A program made the translations under genes and the position numbers. Of a stretch of 55,492 nt of DNA, positions 18,147-27,161 are shown piece by piece. Below the pieces are notes generated by a model. That model was not told the DNA's origin, searched no databases, and saw only the letters and a program-made list of their open reading frames with translations. The stretch is from Bacteroidia bacterium (GTDB lineage: Bacteria > Bacteroidota > Bacteroidia > Flavobacteriales > Flavobacteriaceae), in contig JAUIGO010000015.1 in assembly GCA_030429955.1 (NCBI GenBank), forward strand, positions 1 to 55,492, read 5' to 3'. The stretch's first letter is position 1. Each line of letters begins with the position of its first letter.

Positions 18147-18752
18147 ATGAAATCATTTATTACATTCATACTTACAGCGTTTGTTGCAACGATGTGTATG
18201 GCGCAGGAAAAGAACATTGAAACCAAATCTGTTTCGCTAGAAAACCTAATCACATTTATAGTTGAAAACTACTCAATTACATCTGACGAGACTGAATCAG
18301 ACCTTCAAAACATCAGTTTTTTAATTCAAGTTCCTGAAACCAATCTTTCAGTTGAAGACAAAGTTATTTTAAAACAAGCTTTTAAACTTCTTTCTAATCG
18401 TTTAACAGAAGACGATTTAATTTCAATTATCACTTATTCAGGATTTAGTGGTGTAGCACTAAAGCAAACCAAACCACAAGATTTAAAAAAGGTTATGCAT
18501 GCAGTTAACAACTTAAAATCGAGTATTAAGGAATTTCATCTAGATGGAATAGAGTTGGCTTATGAATATGCAAATGAAAACTTTGATGAAGAAACCATTA
18601 ATACAGTTGTCATGATAAGAAACCCGAATATTTCATCAGAAGTTGATATTTCAGCCTCATTAACAGCTCAGCCACAAAAGAAGAAAAATAATGCAGTATT
18701 GATCACTGCTATTAGCCTATTGCCTGAACTTTTGGCGATTATAAAAAATTAA
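18147..18752 (+). CDS. Exported protein of unknown function
   Basis: A 201-aa protein with a signal peptide (MKSFITFILTAFVATMCMAQ). The remainder is predicted mostly helical and acidic, with a short hydrophobic C-terminus (AVLITAISLLPELLAII) that could anchor it in a membrane. I recognise no family. It lies 18 bp upstream of the CarboxypepD_reg/vWA gene on the same strand, so the two are probably expressed together and may act as partners. Confidence 0.7.
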   Translation: MKSFITFILTAFVATMCMAQEKNIETKSVSLENLITFIVENYSITSDETESDLQNISFLIQVPETNLSVEDKVILKQAFKLLSNRLTEDDLISIITYSGFSGVALKQTKPQDLKKVMHAVNNLKSSIKEFHLDGIELAYEYANENFDEETINTVVMIRNPNISSEVDISASLTAQPQKKKNNAVLITAISLLPELLAIIKN

Positions 18753-18770
18753 CATTTTAAATACATAATT

Positions 18771-20243
18771 ATGAAAAACACATTACTATGGGTATTTGCC
18801 TTGATAGTTTCAATGCAAATACATTCACAAGAGAAGAAAATTACAGGAACTGTATCTGATAATTTAGGTTATCCATTACCAGGAGTTAACATTGTTGTCA
18901 AAAACACCTCTAATGGAACGCAAACAAATTTAGATGGTAAATATGAAATATTAGTAAAAGATGGTGATGTTTTAGCCTTTACTTATGTTGGGCTTAAGAC
19001 AGTTGAACAAACAGTTGGGGAATCAAACATTGTTAATGTTACTATGGAAGAAGATTCAGCTGTGTTGAATGAAGTTGTTGTTACAGCTTATGGCATTAAA
19101 AGAGAAAAAAAGGCTTTAGGTTATGCTGTAAGTGAAATCCGAACTGAAGAAGTTTCTAGACGAAAAGAAGGAGATGTAGCTAGAGTTTTATCTGGTAAAG
19201 CATTTGGAGTAGACATAACAAATAATGTTGCAAATAAATCAGGTCAATTAACAGCTGGAGAAATCAATGACTCAAAAAATTGGAATGAATGGATTAAATC
19301 TTTGAATCATAAGGATTTTAATAAAATGCAAGAAAAGTGGAATTTTTACTTAAAACACAAAATTAGTGTTAAAGCTACTGATGCAAATAAAATACCATTA
19401 GCTAATGTAAATGTAAACTTCTTTAATATTGATAATGAAAAATTGTTTACTACTAAAACTGATGCTCTAGGAGAAGCATCAATATTTGTTGATAAATCAG
19501 TTTTGGAAAATAATGAATATTTTATAATTCAATTGGTGCATAATGAGAATATAGTAGGAAAGAAAATTACTAAGGCACATGAAAACCTTGATTTTATTTT
19601 GAATCAAAAAGAACAAAGTAACGATGTAGATATCATGTTTACCATTGACGCTACAGGCTCAATGAGTGATGAAATGAACTATTTAAAAACTGAGCTTCAA
19701 AATATATTTGATAGATTAGATAAAAGCATAGAAAGTAAGAGGTTAGGCTTGACTTTTTATAGGGATCATGGAGATTCTTTTGTAGTAAGAGAATTTGATT
19801 TTTCTTCTGATATTCTTAGAATGAAAAAAATACTAAATAATCACTTTGCAGATGGAGGAGGGGACTATGAAGAGGCTGTTGAAGAAGCTCTTAAAATATC
19901 ATTAAATAAGTCATGGAATATAAATGCTAAATCAAGATTATTATTCCTTTTGTTGGATGCACCACCACATTATACCAAAGAAAATGTTGAAATAATTCAA
20001 AATCAAATAAGAATTGCTCAAGAAAAAGGAATTAAAATAATTCCAATAGTAGCAAGTGATGCTAATAAAAATGTCGAATTCCTAATGCGTTTTTTTAGTG
20101 TTTCAACAAATGGAACTTATGTCTTTCTTACAGATGATAGTGGTATTGGAAATGATCATATAGAGCCTACAAATTCTGAATATAAAGTTGAAAAATTAAA
20201 TAATTTAATTGTTCGTTTAATTAATAAATACTGTGGAGTTTAA
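18771..20243 (+). CDS. Chimeric CarboxypepD_reg / truncated SusC plug / von Willebrand A protein
   Basis: Exported 490-aa protein. After the signal peptide comes a CarboxypepD_reg domain (ITGTVSDNLGYPLPGVNI, residues about 23-100). Then follow a SusC/RagA receptor signature (LNEVVVTAYGIKREKKALGY) and the first residues of a plug, which breaks off near residue 155. No receptor barrel follows. There is instead a second small beta domain (about 195-275) and a vWA domain with MIDAS-type DATGSM near residue 292 and a DGGGDYEEAVEEAL segment. A calcium- or magnesium-dependent binding role at the cell surface is plausible. The architecture is unusual, and similar parts recur in the gene at 22571. Confidence 0.8.
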   Translation: MKNTLLWVFALIVSMQIHSQEKKITGTVSDNLGYPLPGVNIVVKNTSNGTQTNLDGKYEILVKDGDVLAFTYVGLKTVEQTVGESNIVNVTMEEDSAVLNEVVVTAYGIKREKKALGYAVSEIRTEEVSRRKEGDVARVLSGKAFGVDITNNVANKSGQLTAGEINDSKNWNEWIKSLNHKDFNKMQEKWNFYLKHKISVKATDANKIPLANVNVNFFNIDNEKLFTTKTDALGEASIFVDKSVLENNEYFIIQLVHNENIVGKKITKAHENLDFILNQKEQSNDVDIMFTIDATGSMSDEMNYLKTELQNIFDRLDKSIESKRLGLTFYRDHGDSFVVREFDFSSDILRMKKILNNHFADGGGDYEEAVEEALKISLNKSWNINAKSRLLFLLLDAPPHYTKENVEIIQNQIRIAQEKGIKIIPIVASDANKNVEFLMRFFSVSTNGTYVFLTDDSGIGNDHIEPTNSEYKVEKLNNLIVRLINKYCGV

Positions 20244-20306
20244 ATATTTCAATCAAGCCAAACAATAGGTTGGTTACATTTTTTCATAAGCAGGCTTGGT
20301 TTTAAG

Positions 20307-20334
20307 AGGAACATCAGAAATGGTGTTCCTTTTA
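20307..20334 (+). terminator. Rho-independent terminator after the vWA gene
   Basis: AGGAACATC / GGTGTTCCT stem (9 bp including one G-U; 20307-20315 with 20322-20330), 6-nt loop, followed by TTTT. Confidence 0.7.
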
Positions 20335-20384
20335 TTAATAATTATCCATACTTTTACTTTTTCAACTTATTTAACCATGCAATT

Positions 20385-21722
20385 ATGAAAAAACTAACCA
20401 TCTTTTTATTACTTATTACCTTCCAAATCAATGCTCAACAAATTCTATCCGAGAAAGAACGCGCTAGAGTAGTTGACGAAATCCTTGCAGACAGATTCAA
20501 TAATTTATTGCCAAAATTAATGGATCGAGCAGACATTGATATGTGGATACTTATATCAAGAGAATATAACGAAGACCCAGTTTTAAAAACGATGTTGCCT
20601 GCAACATGGCTCAATGCTAGACGACGAACCATTATTTTGTTTTATAGAGACAAAGCCAAAAATACGATAGAAAAACTAGCAGTAGCTCGTTACAACTTTG
20701 GAGACAATATCATTTCGGCTTGGGATAAGGATCAAGAACCAATACAATGGAAACGATTGGTACAACTTATTGAGGAGCGCAATCCAAAAACCATTGGGCT
20801 TAATTTCTCAAAACATTTTAATATTTCAGATGGTTTAGATAAAACTGACTATGATGAGTTTATGGAATTTCTTCCGGCAAAATATAAATCGAAAGTAGTT
20901 TCTGCTGAAAAATTAGCAACAGGATGGATAGAAACCAGAACAGAACGTGAAATGGTTATTTATGATCAGTTGGTAGATATAACACATGATATTATTGCGG
21001 AAGCTTTTTCCGAAAAAGTAATCACACCAGGAATAACCACAACAACAGATGTAGAGTGGTGGATGCGAGATAAAGTAACAGCATTAGGATTGGAAACATG
21101 GTTTCATCCAACGGTTGACGTACAGCGTACCTCAGAAACCTTAGGAAATCATTTATATGCTTTTTCCGACAGACCAGACAATATGGTAATTCTTCCAGGT
21201 GATTTATTGCATTGTGATTTTGGAATTACTTATTTAAGGCTTAATACAGATTGTCAAGAGTTGGCTTACGTACTTAAGCCTAACGAAACCGAAGCACCAC
21301 AATTTTTAAAGGATGCCTTTAAAAAAGGAAATCAAGTTCAAGATTTTTTAACCAATAATTTTGTTGCAGGAAAATCAGGAAACGAAATCTTATTAAAAGC
21401 ATTAAGTGAAGCGAAAGCTGTAGGTTTACGCCCTTCCATTTATACACATCCACTTGGAAGCTATGGACATTCATCTGGACCAACCATTGGTATGTGGGAC
21501 GCTCAAGGCGGTGTTCCTGGAGCTGGAGATTATCCACTTTATCCAAACACTGTTTATGCTATAGAATTAAACACAACAGTTACAATTCCAGAGTGGAAAC
21601 GTGATATAAGAATTATGTTTGAGGAAGCTGGATTTTTTGGCGAAGATGGATTTAGATACGTAAATGGAAGGCAAACAGAATTATTGCTCATTCCAAGAGT
21701 TAAATCTCACCAAGGAAACTAA
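20385..21722 (+). CDS. Exported M24-family metallopeptidase (Xaa-Pro aminopeptidase-like)
   Basis: A 445-aa protein with a signal peptide (MKKLTIFLLLITFQINAQ), so periplasmic or exported, unlike the cytoplasmic PepP. An N-terminal creatinase-like domain (about 25-190) precedes the pita-bread M24 domain. Five metal ligands can be proposed in order: the Asp of HCDFGITY, the Asp of LNTDCQEL, the His of YTHPLGSYGH, the Glu of YAIELNTTV and the Glu of IMFEEAGFF. It probably removes residues from proline-containing peptides, although specificity is not established. The gene stands alone between hairpins and is likely monocistronic. Confidence 0.88.
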   Translation: MKKLTIFLLLITFQINAQQILSEKERARVVDEILADRFNNLLPKLMDRADIDMWILISREYNEDPVLKTMLPATWLNARRRTIILFYRDKAKNTIEKLAVARYNFGDNIISAWDKDQEPIQWKRLVQLIEERNPKTIGLNFSKHFNISDGLDKTDYDEFMEFLPAKYKSKVVSAEKLATGWIETRTEREMVIYDQLVDITHDIIAEAFSEKVITPGITTTTDVEWWMRDKVTALGLETWFHPTVDVQRTSETLGNHLYAFSDRPDNMVILPGDLLHCDFGITYLRLNTDCQELAYVLKPNETEAPQFLKDAFKKGNQVQDFLTNNFVAGKSGNEILLKALSEAKAVGLRPSIYTHPLGSYGHSSGPTIGMWDAQGGVPGAGDYPLYPNTVYAIELNTTVTIPEWKRDIRIMFEEAGFFGEDGFRYVNGRQTELLLIPRVKSHQGN

Positions 21723-21804
21723 TATTGTTTAAGTCTTTATTTATGTTTTCTTTAAAAATTAGTAAATTGCGGCACAAAATTTGAATGACTGTTTTTACAA
21801 TATA

Positions 21805-22257
21805 ATGAAAATGAAAAAATTAGGATTACTACTAGTGTTTGGAGTTTTATTTAACACTGGTTTTGCGCAACAAGCAGATCAAATACAACGCGGACAAAGA
21901 GGGTATTCACCTAAAATGATTTTGAACGAAGAAACCTATATTGAACTTGTTGATCCTTTTGATGAAGTTGATAAAATGATGCCAAAATGTATTGCTGTTC
22001 TTGGTCTTGATGCTTTTGAACAGGAAATAATAAAAGGCATGCTTATTAAAAAATTTGAAAGTCAAAATGCCATTTTAAAAGATGAAAAAAATTCTAGAGA
22101 AGATAGAAAGAAAAAAATGGATGATCTTGAAAAAGAATACTTGAAAGAGTTAGGTACAATTTTAAAACCTGATGAAATTTATAAGTATCAAGCCATTGAT
22201 TTTACAGAAACCAATAAGGAAAAGAAAAAAAGAAGAAAGAAAAACAAAAACGAATAA
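21805..22257 (+). CDS. Small exported protein, Lys-rich, unknown function
   Basis: I choose the ATG at 21805 (150 aa), just before a second ATG at 21811. Either gives a signal peptide (KKLGLLLVFGVLFNTGFAQ). The upstream TTG at 21781 would add an implausible leader. The mature part is helical and charged, ending in a strongly basic tail (KKKRRKKNKNE). A helix-rich segment with REDRKKKMDDLEKEYLKEL recalls small periplasmic chaperone-like or Spy-like proteins in this phylum, but I see no diagnostic motif. Confidence 0.7.
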   Translation: MKMKKLGLLLVFGVLFNTGFAQQADQIQRGQRGYSPKMILNEETYIELVDPFDEVDKMMPKCIAVLGLDAFEQEIIKGMLIKKFESQNAILKDEKNSREDRKKKMDDLEKEYLKELGTILKPDEIYKYQAIDFTETNKEKKKRRKKNKNE

Positions 22258-22261
22258 TATA

Positions 22262-22292
22262 AAAAGAAGACTTTTAAAGCCTTCTTTTTTTT
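22262..22292 (+). terminator. Probable rho-independent terminator
   Basis: AAAAGAAG...CTTC with imperfect arms (one A-C mismatch inside the stem) followed by eight T residues, directly after the small exported-protein gene. Confidence 0.7.
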
Positions 22293-22570
22293 CTAACACA
22301 TAACTTTTCAAATAAATTCATGTTTCCCAAAAAGCATTTTGTCTCTTTCTATAGGAAATTTTTGACTCCTTGCATATCATTAACACTTAAAAATAATAAT
22401 TGATTCTTGATTAAACTATAACGATCAAGTGAAATCAAAAGGCTTTTAGCTTTTAAATAAATAAGAGTGGAATGATTTTCTGTTCAAAAAGAACCACTTG
22501 AATTACCTATGCCAAAAAGAAAAAAATAAGTAGTTTTTTTGTAAATTTAACAAACAAAATTTTCAACGCT
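22293..22570. other. AT-rich intergenic stretch
   Basis: No credible ORF or strong structure beyond the terminator at its left end. A near-consensus -7 box (TAAATTTA, 22542-22549) lies 21 bp before the next ATG and may drive it. I could not place a matching -33 TTG. Confidence 0.5.
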
Positions 22571-24772
22571 ATGAAGAATTTTCTATTATTTATCATTCTG
22601 GTCCTTGCAATGCAAACTACATTTGCACAGCGCAATATTGATTTGTATTGGGATGCTTCTTATTCTATGAAAGATAGAAACTTACAAAGCGAGTTTCTTT
22701 ACTTAAGCAATTATTTTAAAAAATATCCTGAAAGCAATGTAACACTAATCATGTTTAGCAATGAAGTGATCATGCAGGAAAAATTCTCAATAAAAGACGG
22801 AAATTGGGCAAGCTTAAAAAAAGAATTGCAAAACACCATTTATGATGGAGCAACAAACTATAATTTAGAGTATAATGAAAATGTTGACGAAATACTCCTA
22901 TTTACGGATGGTAATGAGAATTTAAACGAGTTGACTTCACCAAGAGATATTCCAATAAACATAATTTCAACATCTACTTACACCAATACGTCAAAACTTA
23001 AGTTGGTTTCAGATTTGGCATCTGGCTCTTTTGTTTACTTAAATAATGATTTAAGCAGTGGGTCTCAAAAAGAAAAAACCGAACAGTTATCTTCAAAAGA
23101 TATTGAGGAAGGCTATGTTACAGGAAATATTACAGGTATTGAGGGAGATTTAGGTAATGTGAGTATCATTAACAAAAACAGTAACCAAGGTGTAGCATCA
23201 CTCCCAAATGGTAATTATAAAATTAAAGCTGATAATGGAGATTTATTAGTGTACACGTTTTTAGGGAAAAAAACCATAAATATTAGAGTGAATAACGCTA
23301 ATATAATTAATGTTTTTATGCCTGATATAGATCAGAATTTGGATGAAGTGCTTATCACCTCAAAGTCTAAGCAAGAGGAAGTTGAGATGGTTAATGTTGG
23401 AAATCAAAAAGTTGATAAAAAAACGTTGGGTTATGGCATAGAAACCATAGGTGAAAAAGAAATATCTGAATTGGATACCGATTTATCTGGAGCTGCAAAA
23501 GGACAATTTACTAATTTTGAGTTGCCAAACGACTCTTATGATAGAGTAGATATTAGTCAGTTTTTAGGACGAGGAAAAAACATGACCATTCTTCTTAATC
23601 AATTTGGATTGATTGTTATGGATGGAATGCCTTTGGGTCAATCAAATTCAGGTGCATTTTCTGGCATACAATATGCGCAAGATGATATTATAAATCCTGC
23701 CATGATTGAAAGTATCACTTATTTAAAAGGGTTGGCAGCAACTAATAAATATGGAACTTTAGGAAGAAACGGAGTGCTATTAATAACAACAAAAAATTCC
23801 ACTGTAGGAAGGGCTACTAATCAGAAAGAAATTGTTTTAGGTACAACTGCAACATATAGCGGAAATGCAGAGATGATAAGTGAGCTTCCAGATACACCAT
23901 ATATCAATGCATTAAAAACATCGAAATCAATTGACGAAGCTTTTGATATTTATTTAATGCAAAGGGAAAACCATAAAAACAATCCATCGTTTTTTTTAGA
24001 TGTTCATGATTATTTTAAAGGGTGGAACAATGATTTGGTTTCAAATAGAATCCTATCAAATGTGTATGAAATAGCTTTTGATGACGATGTTGTTTTAAAA
24101 GCACTGTATTTTAAACAACAAGAAGATGGTGACTATGCTGCTACTGTAAAAACATTGGAGCGTCTAGTAAAGCTCAAGCCAAAAGACTCACAGTCATATA
24201 GAAACCTAGCACTTGGTTATAACTATAATGGACAATACGAAGATGCATTAAAGCTTTACAATAACATTGATAAAAACATTGGAGTTGGAGGAATCAATAC
24301 ATTAGGAATTGATAAAACTATAACCAATGAAGCTAAGAACCTTATTGCACTTCATGGAGATAAGCTGAACACTAATGGCGTTAACCCTAAATTTTTAAAA
24401 CCTATAAAGTATAAATCCAGAATAGTATTTGAATGGAATGATCTCGAAGCGGAATTTGATTTAAATATTATAAATCCGCAAAACCGATTTTTCACATGGT
24501 CTCATACAAGAGCTGAGAACTCTCAGCGTATTGCGCAACAAAAGGAGTTAGGTTATGGTTTGGAGGAGTTTTATTTAACATCGTCTGATGTTGGCGAATG
24601 GATTTTCAACATGAAATACTATGGCACGAATGCTAAGAAAAAGCTGCCAACATACATTAAAATAACAGTTTATAAGAATTTTGGTTCTCCAGAACAAACC
24701 AAAAAAATAAGCGTGGTTAGACTTGAAAAAACCAATATTGAAGAAACTGTTTCTAAGTTGGTGGTTAATTAA
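22571..24772 (+). CDS. Chimeric vWA / CarboxypepD_reg / TonB plug / TPR / DUF2135-like protein
   Basis: Exported 733-aa protein without a beta-barrel. Signal peptide (ends TTFAQ), then a vWA domain whose DASYS (near residue 28) fits the MIDAS DxSxS rule, about 22-150. A CarboxypepD_reg-like segment follows at about 180-260. A SusC-type plug spans about 280-420 with VMDGMPLGQS and ESITYLKGLAATNKYG, ending ITTKNS where a receptor barrel would start. Instead come TPR-like helices (about 525-575, RNLALGYNYNGQYEDALKLY) and a C-terminal beta domain (about 615-710). The last resembles DUF2135, with WNDLEAEFDLNI and GYGLEEF. Function unknown; a surface adaptor assembled from receptor modules is my inference. 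Confidence 0.8.
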   Translation: MKNFLLFIILVLAMQTTFAQRNIDLYWDASYSMKDRNLQSEFLYLSNYFKKYPESNVTLIMFSNEVIMQEKFSIKDGNWASLKKELQNTIYDGATNYNLEYNENVDEILLFTDGNENLNELTSPRDIPINIISTSTYTNTSKLKLVSDLASGSFVYLNNDLSSGSQKEKTEQLSSKDIEEGYVTGNITGIEGDLGNVSIINKNSNQGVASLPNGNYKIKADNGDLLVYTFLGKKTINIRVNNANIINVFMPDIDQNLDEVLITSKSKQEEVEMVNVGNQKVDKKTLGYGIETIGEKEISELDTDLSGAAKGQFTNFELPNDSYDRVDISQFLGRGKNMTILLNQFGLIVMDGMPLGQSNSGAFSGIQYAQDDIINPAMIESITYLKGLAATNKYGTLGRNGVLLITTKNSTVGRATNQKEIVLGTTATYSGNAEMISELPDTPYINALKTSKSIDEAFDIYLMQRENHKNNPSFFLDVHDYFKGWNNDLVSNRILSNVYEIAFDDDVVLKALYFKQQEDGDYAATVKTLERLVKLKPKDSQSYRNLALGYNYNGQYEDALKLYNNIDKNIGVGGINTLGIDKTITNEAKNLIALHGDKLNTNGVNPKFLKPIKYKSRIVFEWNDLEAEFDLNIINPQNRFFTWSHTRAENSQRIAQQKELGYGLEEFYLTSSDVGEWIFNMKYYGTNAKKKLPTYIKITVYKNFGSPEQTKKISVVRLEKTNIEETVSKLVVN

Positions 24773-24793
24773 TAGTCTGATTTAATTAATTTT

Positions 24794-24801
24794 TATATTT
24801 G
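24794..24801 (+). promoter_or_regulatory. Consensus -7 element for the 24830 gene
   Basis: TATATTTG is an exact TAnnTTTG match, 28 bp before the ATG. A TTG at the right upstream distance is not seen. Confidence 0.5.
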
Positions 24802-24829
24802 TCATCTTATTAAAATCACTATTCATTCT

Positions 24830-25387
24830 ATGAAAAAATCAATCACAATTTTAATGTTGTTATTTTTTAGTATTGGTTATGCTCAACTTTACCCTTCTGA
24901 AATCATTCTTACTAATGGAGATACTATAAATGGAATTGGCAAAATAGCAGGAAATAAATTCAAGTATAAATTAGAAGAAGATTCAAAGAGTAAAAAAATT
25001 GAGTTTTATAGTATTGATAAAGTGACGATAAGATATTCTGATGAGGTAGTTGCTACATATAAATACATAAATGTTAAAGAAGTAAATGGATATGGTTTTT
25101 ATGTATTAAGGGTAATTCAGTCCGGAAAAGTTGATTTGTATTCAATGGAATATCCTCATGATATATATTCTGCTACGAATAATTATGGTCCATTTTATGT
25201 TAAAAGAGAAAACGCACATTATGCGACAAATATAAGACCTAAAGGAGGATTAAATGCTGACTATATAAAAGCAGCTTTACCATATCTAAACAATTGTGAA
25301 ATTTTTGTTGATAATGTTTTTAAAGGTAAATTTGAAAAAAAGGATCTTTCCGGAATGATAAAATTTTACAATGAAAACTGTCAATGA
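24830..25387 (+). CDS. Exported protein of unknown function
   Basis: A 185-aa protein with a signal peptide (MKKSITILMLLFFSIGYAQ). The next segment, SEIILTNGDTINGIGKI, is of the kind common in Bacteroidota exported proteins that begin with a small beta domain. The C-terminal half is mixed and ends in Cys-containing NENCQ, with another Cys in LNNCEIF; these could pair. I recognise no family. It has its own promoter-like box and converges with the carboxylase gene, leaving only 5 bp between stop codons. Confidence 0.7.
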   Translation: MKKSITILMLLFFSIGYAQLYPSEIILTNGDTINGIGKIAGNKFKYKLEEDSKSKKIEFYSIDKVTIRYSDEVVATYKYINVKEVNGYGFYVLRVIQSGKVDLYSMEYPHDIYSATNNYGPFYVKRENAHYATNIRPKGGLNADYIKAALPYLNNCEIFVDNVFKGKFEKKDLSGMIKFYNENCQ

Positions 25388-25392
25388 TTTTA

Positions 25393-27021
25393 TCAAACCT
25401 GAATAACTCCCAAATTAAAAGGTTTTTCAATAGGAGCGTGGTTAGCAGCTTCAATTCCCATACTTATCCAAGTTCTGGTATCTAATGGATCTATGATGGC
25501 ATCTGTCCAAATTCTTGCAGCTGCATAATAAGGCGATACTTGGTTGTCGTATCTGTCTTTTATTTTGTTGAAGAGTTCTTCTTCTTTTTCAGGTGTTATT
25601 TTTTCGCCTTTCTTTTTTAATGAAGCCGTCTCAATCTGCAATAGCACTTTAGCAGCACTATTACCACTCATTACAGCTAATTCTGCGCTAGGCCAAGCGA
25701 CAATCAATCTTGGGTCATAAGCTTTTCCGCACATGGCATAATTGCCTGCACCATAACTATTTCCAATAACAATAGTAAACTTTGGAACCACAGAATTACT
25801 CACAGCGTTAACCATTTTCGCACCATCTTTTATGATACCTCCATGTTCACTTTTGCTACCAACCATAAATCCTGTAACATCTTGTAAAAACACCAACGGA
25901 ATTTTCTTCTGGTTGCAATTGGCAATAAAGCGCGTTGCCTTATCTGCACTGTCATTATAAATAACACCACCAAACTGCATTTCGCCTTTTTTGGTCTTGA
26001 CCAATTTACGTTGATTGGCAACAATACCTACTGCCCAACCATCAATTCTTGCATAAGCAGTAATAATAGTTTTTCCATAGCCAGCTTTATATTCGTCGTA
26101 TTCAGAATTGTCAACCAATCGTTTTATAATATCGTACATATCATATTGGTCAGCACGACTTTTGGGTATAATGCCATAAATATCTTGTGGTTTCTCTTTT
26201 GGCTTTACAGTTTGCACTCTGTTAAATCCAGCTTTATCATAATCACCAATTTTATCAATAATATTTTTTATAGTGTCTAATGCATCTTTATCGTCTTTGG
26301 CTTTATAATCGGTTACGCCACTTATTTCACAATGTGTGGTAGCACCACCAAGAGTTTCGTTATCTATGGTTTCACCAATGGCAGCTTTAACCAAATAACT
26401 TCCTGCAAGGAAAATACTTCCTGTTTTATCAACGATCAAAGCTTCGTCACTCATAATGGGTAAATAAGCACCTCCAGCAACACAACTTCCCATGACTGCT
26501 GAAATTTGTGTAATTCCCATACTGCTCATCACTGCGTTGTTTCTGAAAATACGACCAAAATGTTCTTTGTCTGGAAAAATTTCATCTTGCATTGGTAAAT
26601 ACACACCAGCGGAATCTACTAAGTAGATAATTGGCAGCTTGTTTTCAATAGCAATTTCCTGAGCTCTCAAGTTCTTTTTTCCTGTAATTGGAAACCAAGC
26701 TCCAGCTTTTACAGTGGCATCATTTGCAACAACAATACATTGCTTCCCTTTTATATAACCTATTTTCACCACAACACCACCAGAAGGACAGCCACCATGT
26801 TCTTTATACATGTCTTCTCCAGCAAAAGCACCAATTTCTATGCTTTTCGACTTTTCATCCAAAAGGTAGTTAATGCGTTCACGAGCAGTCATTTTACCTT
26901 TGGCATGGTGTTTTTCTATGCGACTTTTACCACCTCCAAGCTTTACTTGAGCCAATCGCTTGGTTAAATCTGAGACTAAAAGTTTATTGTGATCTTCGTT
27001 TTTGTTGAAGTTGATGTCCAT
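25393..27021 (-). CDS. Acyl-CoA carboxylase, beta (carboxyltransferase) subunit
   Basis: A 542-aa carboxyltransferase transferring CO2 from carboxybiotin to an acyl-CoA. Both crotonase-like halves are present: N-half with ARERINYLLDE, VVANDATVKAGAWFP and SAGVYLPMQDE; C-half with TGFMVGSKSEHGGI, GNSYGAGNYAMCGKAYDPR and SNSVVPKFTIVIG. The pattern is closer to methylcrotonyl/geranyl-CoA carboxylase beta subunits than to AccD or PccB, but substrate cannot be fixed from sequence. The biotin/alpha subunit is not adjacent, so it must come from elsewhere. A minus-strand TACTTTAG (27039-27053 region) may be its promoter. Confidence 0.9.
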   Translation of the reverse strand: MDINFNKNEDHNKLLVSDLTKRLAQVKLGGGKSRIEKHHAKGKMTARERINYLLDEKSKSIEIGAFAGEDMYKEHGGCPSGGVVVKIGYIKGKQCIVVANDATVKAGAWFPITGKKNLRAQEIAIENKLPIIYLVDSAGVYLPMQDEIFPDKEHFGRIFRNNAVMSSMGITQISAVMGSCVAGGAYLPIMSDEALIVDKTGSIFLAGSYLVKAAIGETIDNETLGGATTHCEISGVTDYKAKDDKDALDTIKNIIDKIGDYDKAGFNRVQTVKPKEKPQDIYGIIPKSRADQYDMYDIIKRLVDNSEYDEYKAGYGKTIITAYARIDGWAVGIVANQRKLVKTKKGEMQFGGVIYNDSADKATRFIANCNQKKIPLVFLQDVTGFMVGSKSEHGGIIKDGAKMVNAVSNSVVPKFTIVIGNSYGAGNYAMCGKAYDPRLIVAWPSAELAVMSGNSAAKVLLQIETASLKKKGEKITPEKEEELFNKIKDRYDNQVSPYYAAARIWTDAIIDPLDTRTWISMGIEAANHAPIEKPFNLGVIQV

Positions 27022-27098
27022 TAATTCTTTTGTTTGTTGCTAAAGTACAAAAGAACTAGATGCGAAAAAAGATTGATTATTGTATTTATATATTACAT

Positions 27099-27121
27099 GG
27101 AATTATATTCCTTGGAATATA
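27099..27121. promoter_or_regulatory. Operator-like overlapping palindromes
   Basis: TATATTCC (27104-27111) and GGAATATA (27114-27121) form a perfect 8-bp-arm inverted repeat with a TT centre. A further GGAAT at 27099-27103 pairs with ATTCC at 27107-27111. The centre overlaps the TTG -33 hexamer of the promoter at 27136. It is a good candidate repressor site, possibly for the MarR protein encoded at 28021. Confidence 0.6.
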
Positions 27122-27143
27122 TTAATTTTATTTTGTATATTTG
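27112..27143 (+). promoter_or_regulatory. Bacteroidota promoter for the 27162 gene group
   Basis: TTG at 27112-27114, 21 bp spacer, TATATTTG at 27136-27143: both elements match the TTG-N(17-23)-TAnnTTTG consensus. The -33 part lies within the palindrome described at 27104-27121, so repressor binding would block it. Confidence 0.75.
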
Positions 27144-27161
27144 CATTAAACAAATCATAGA

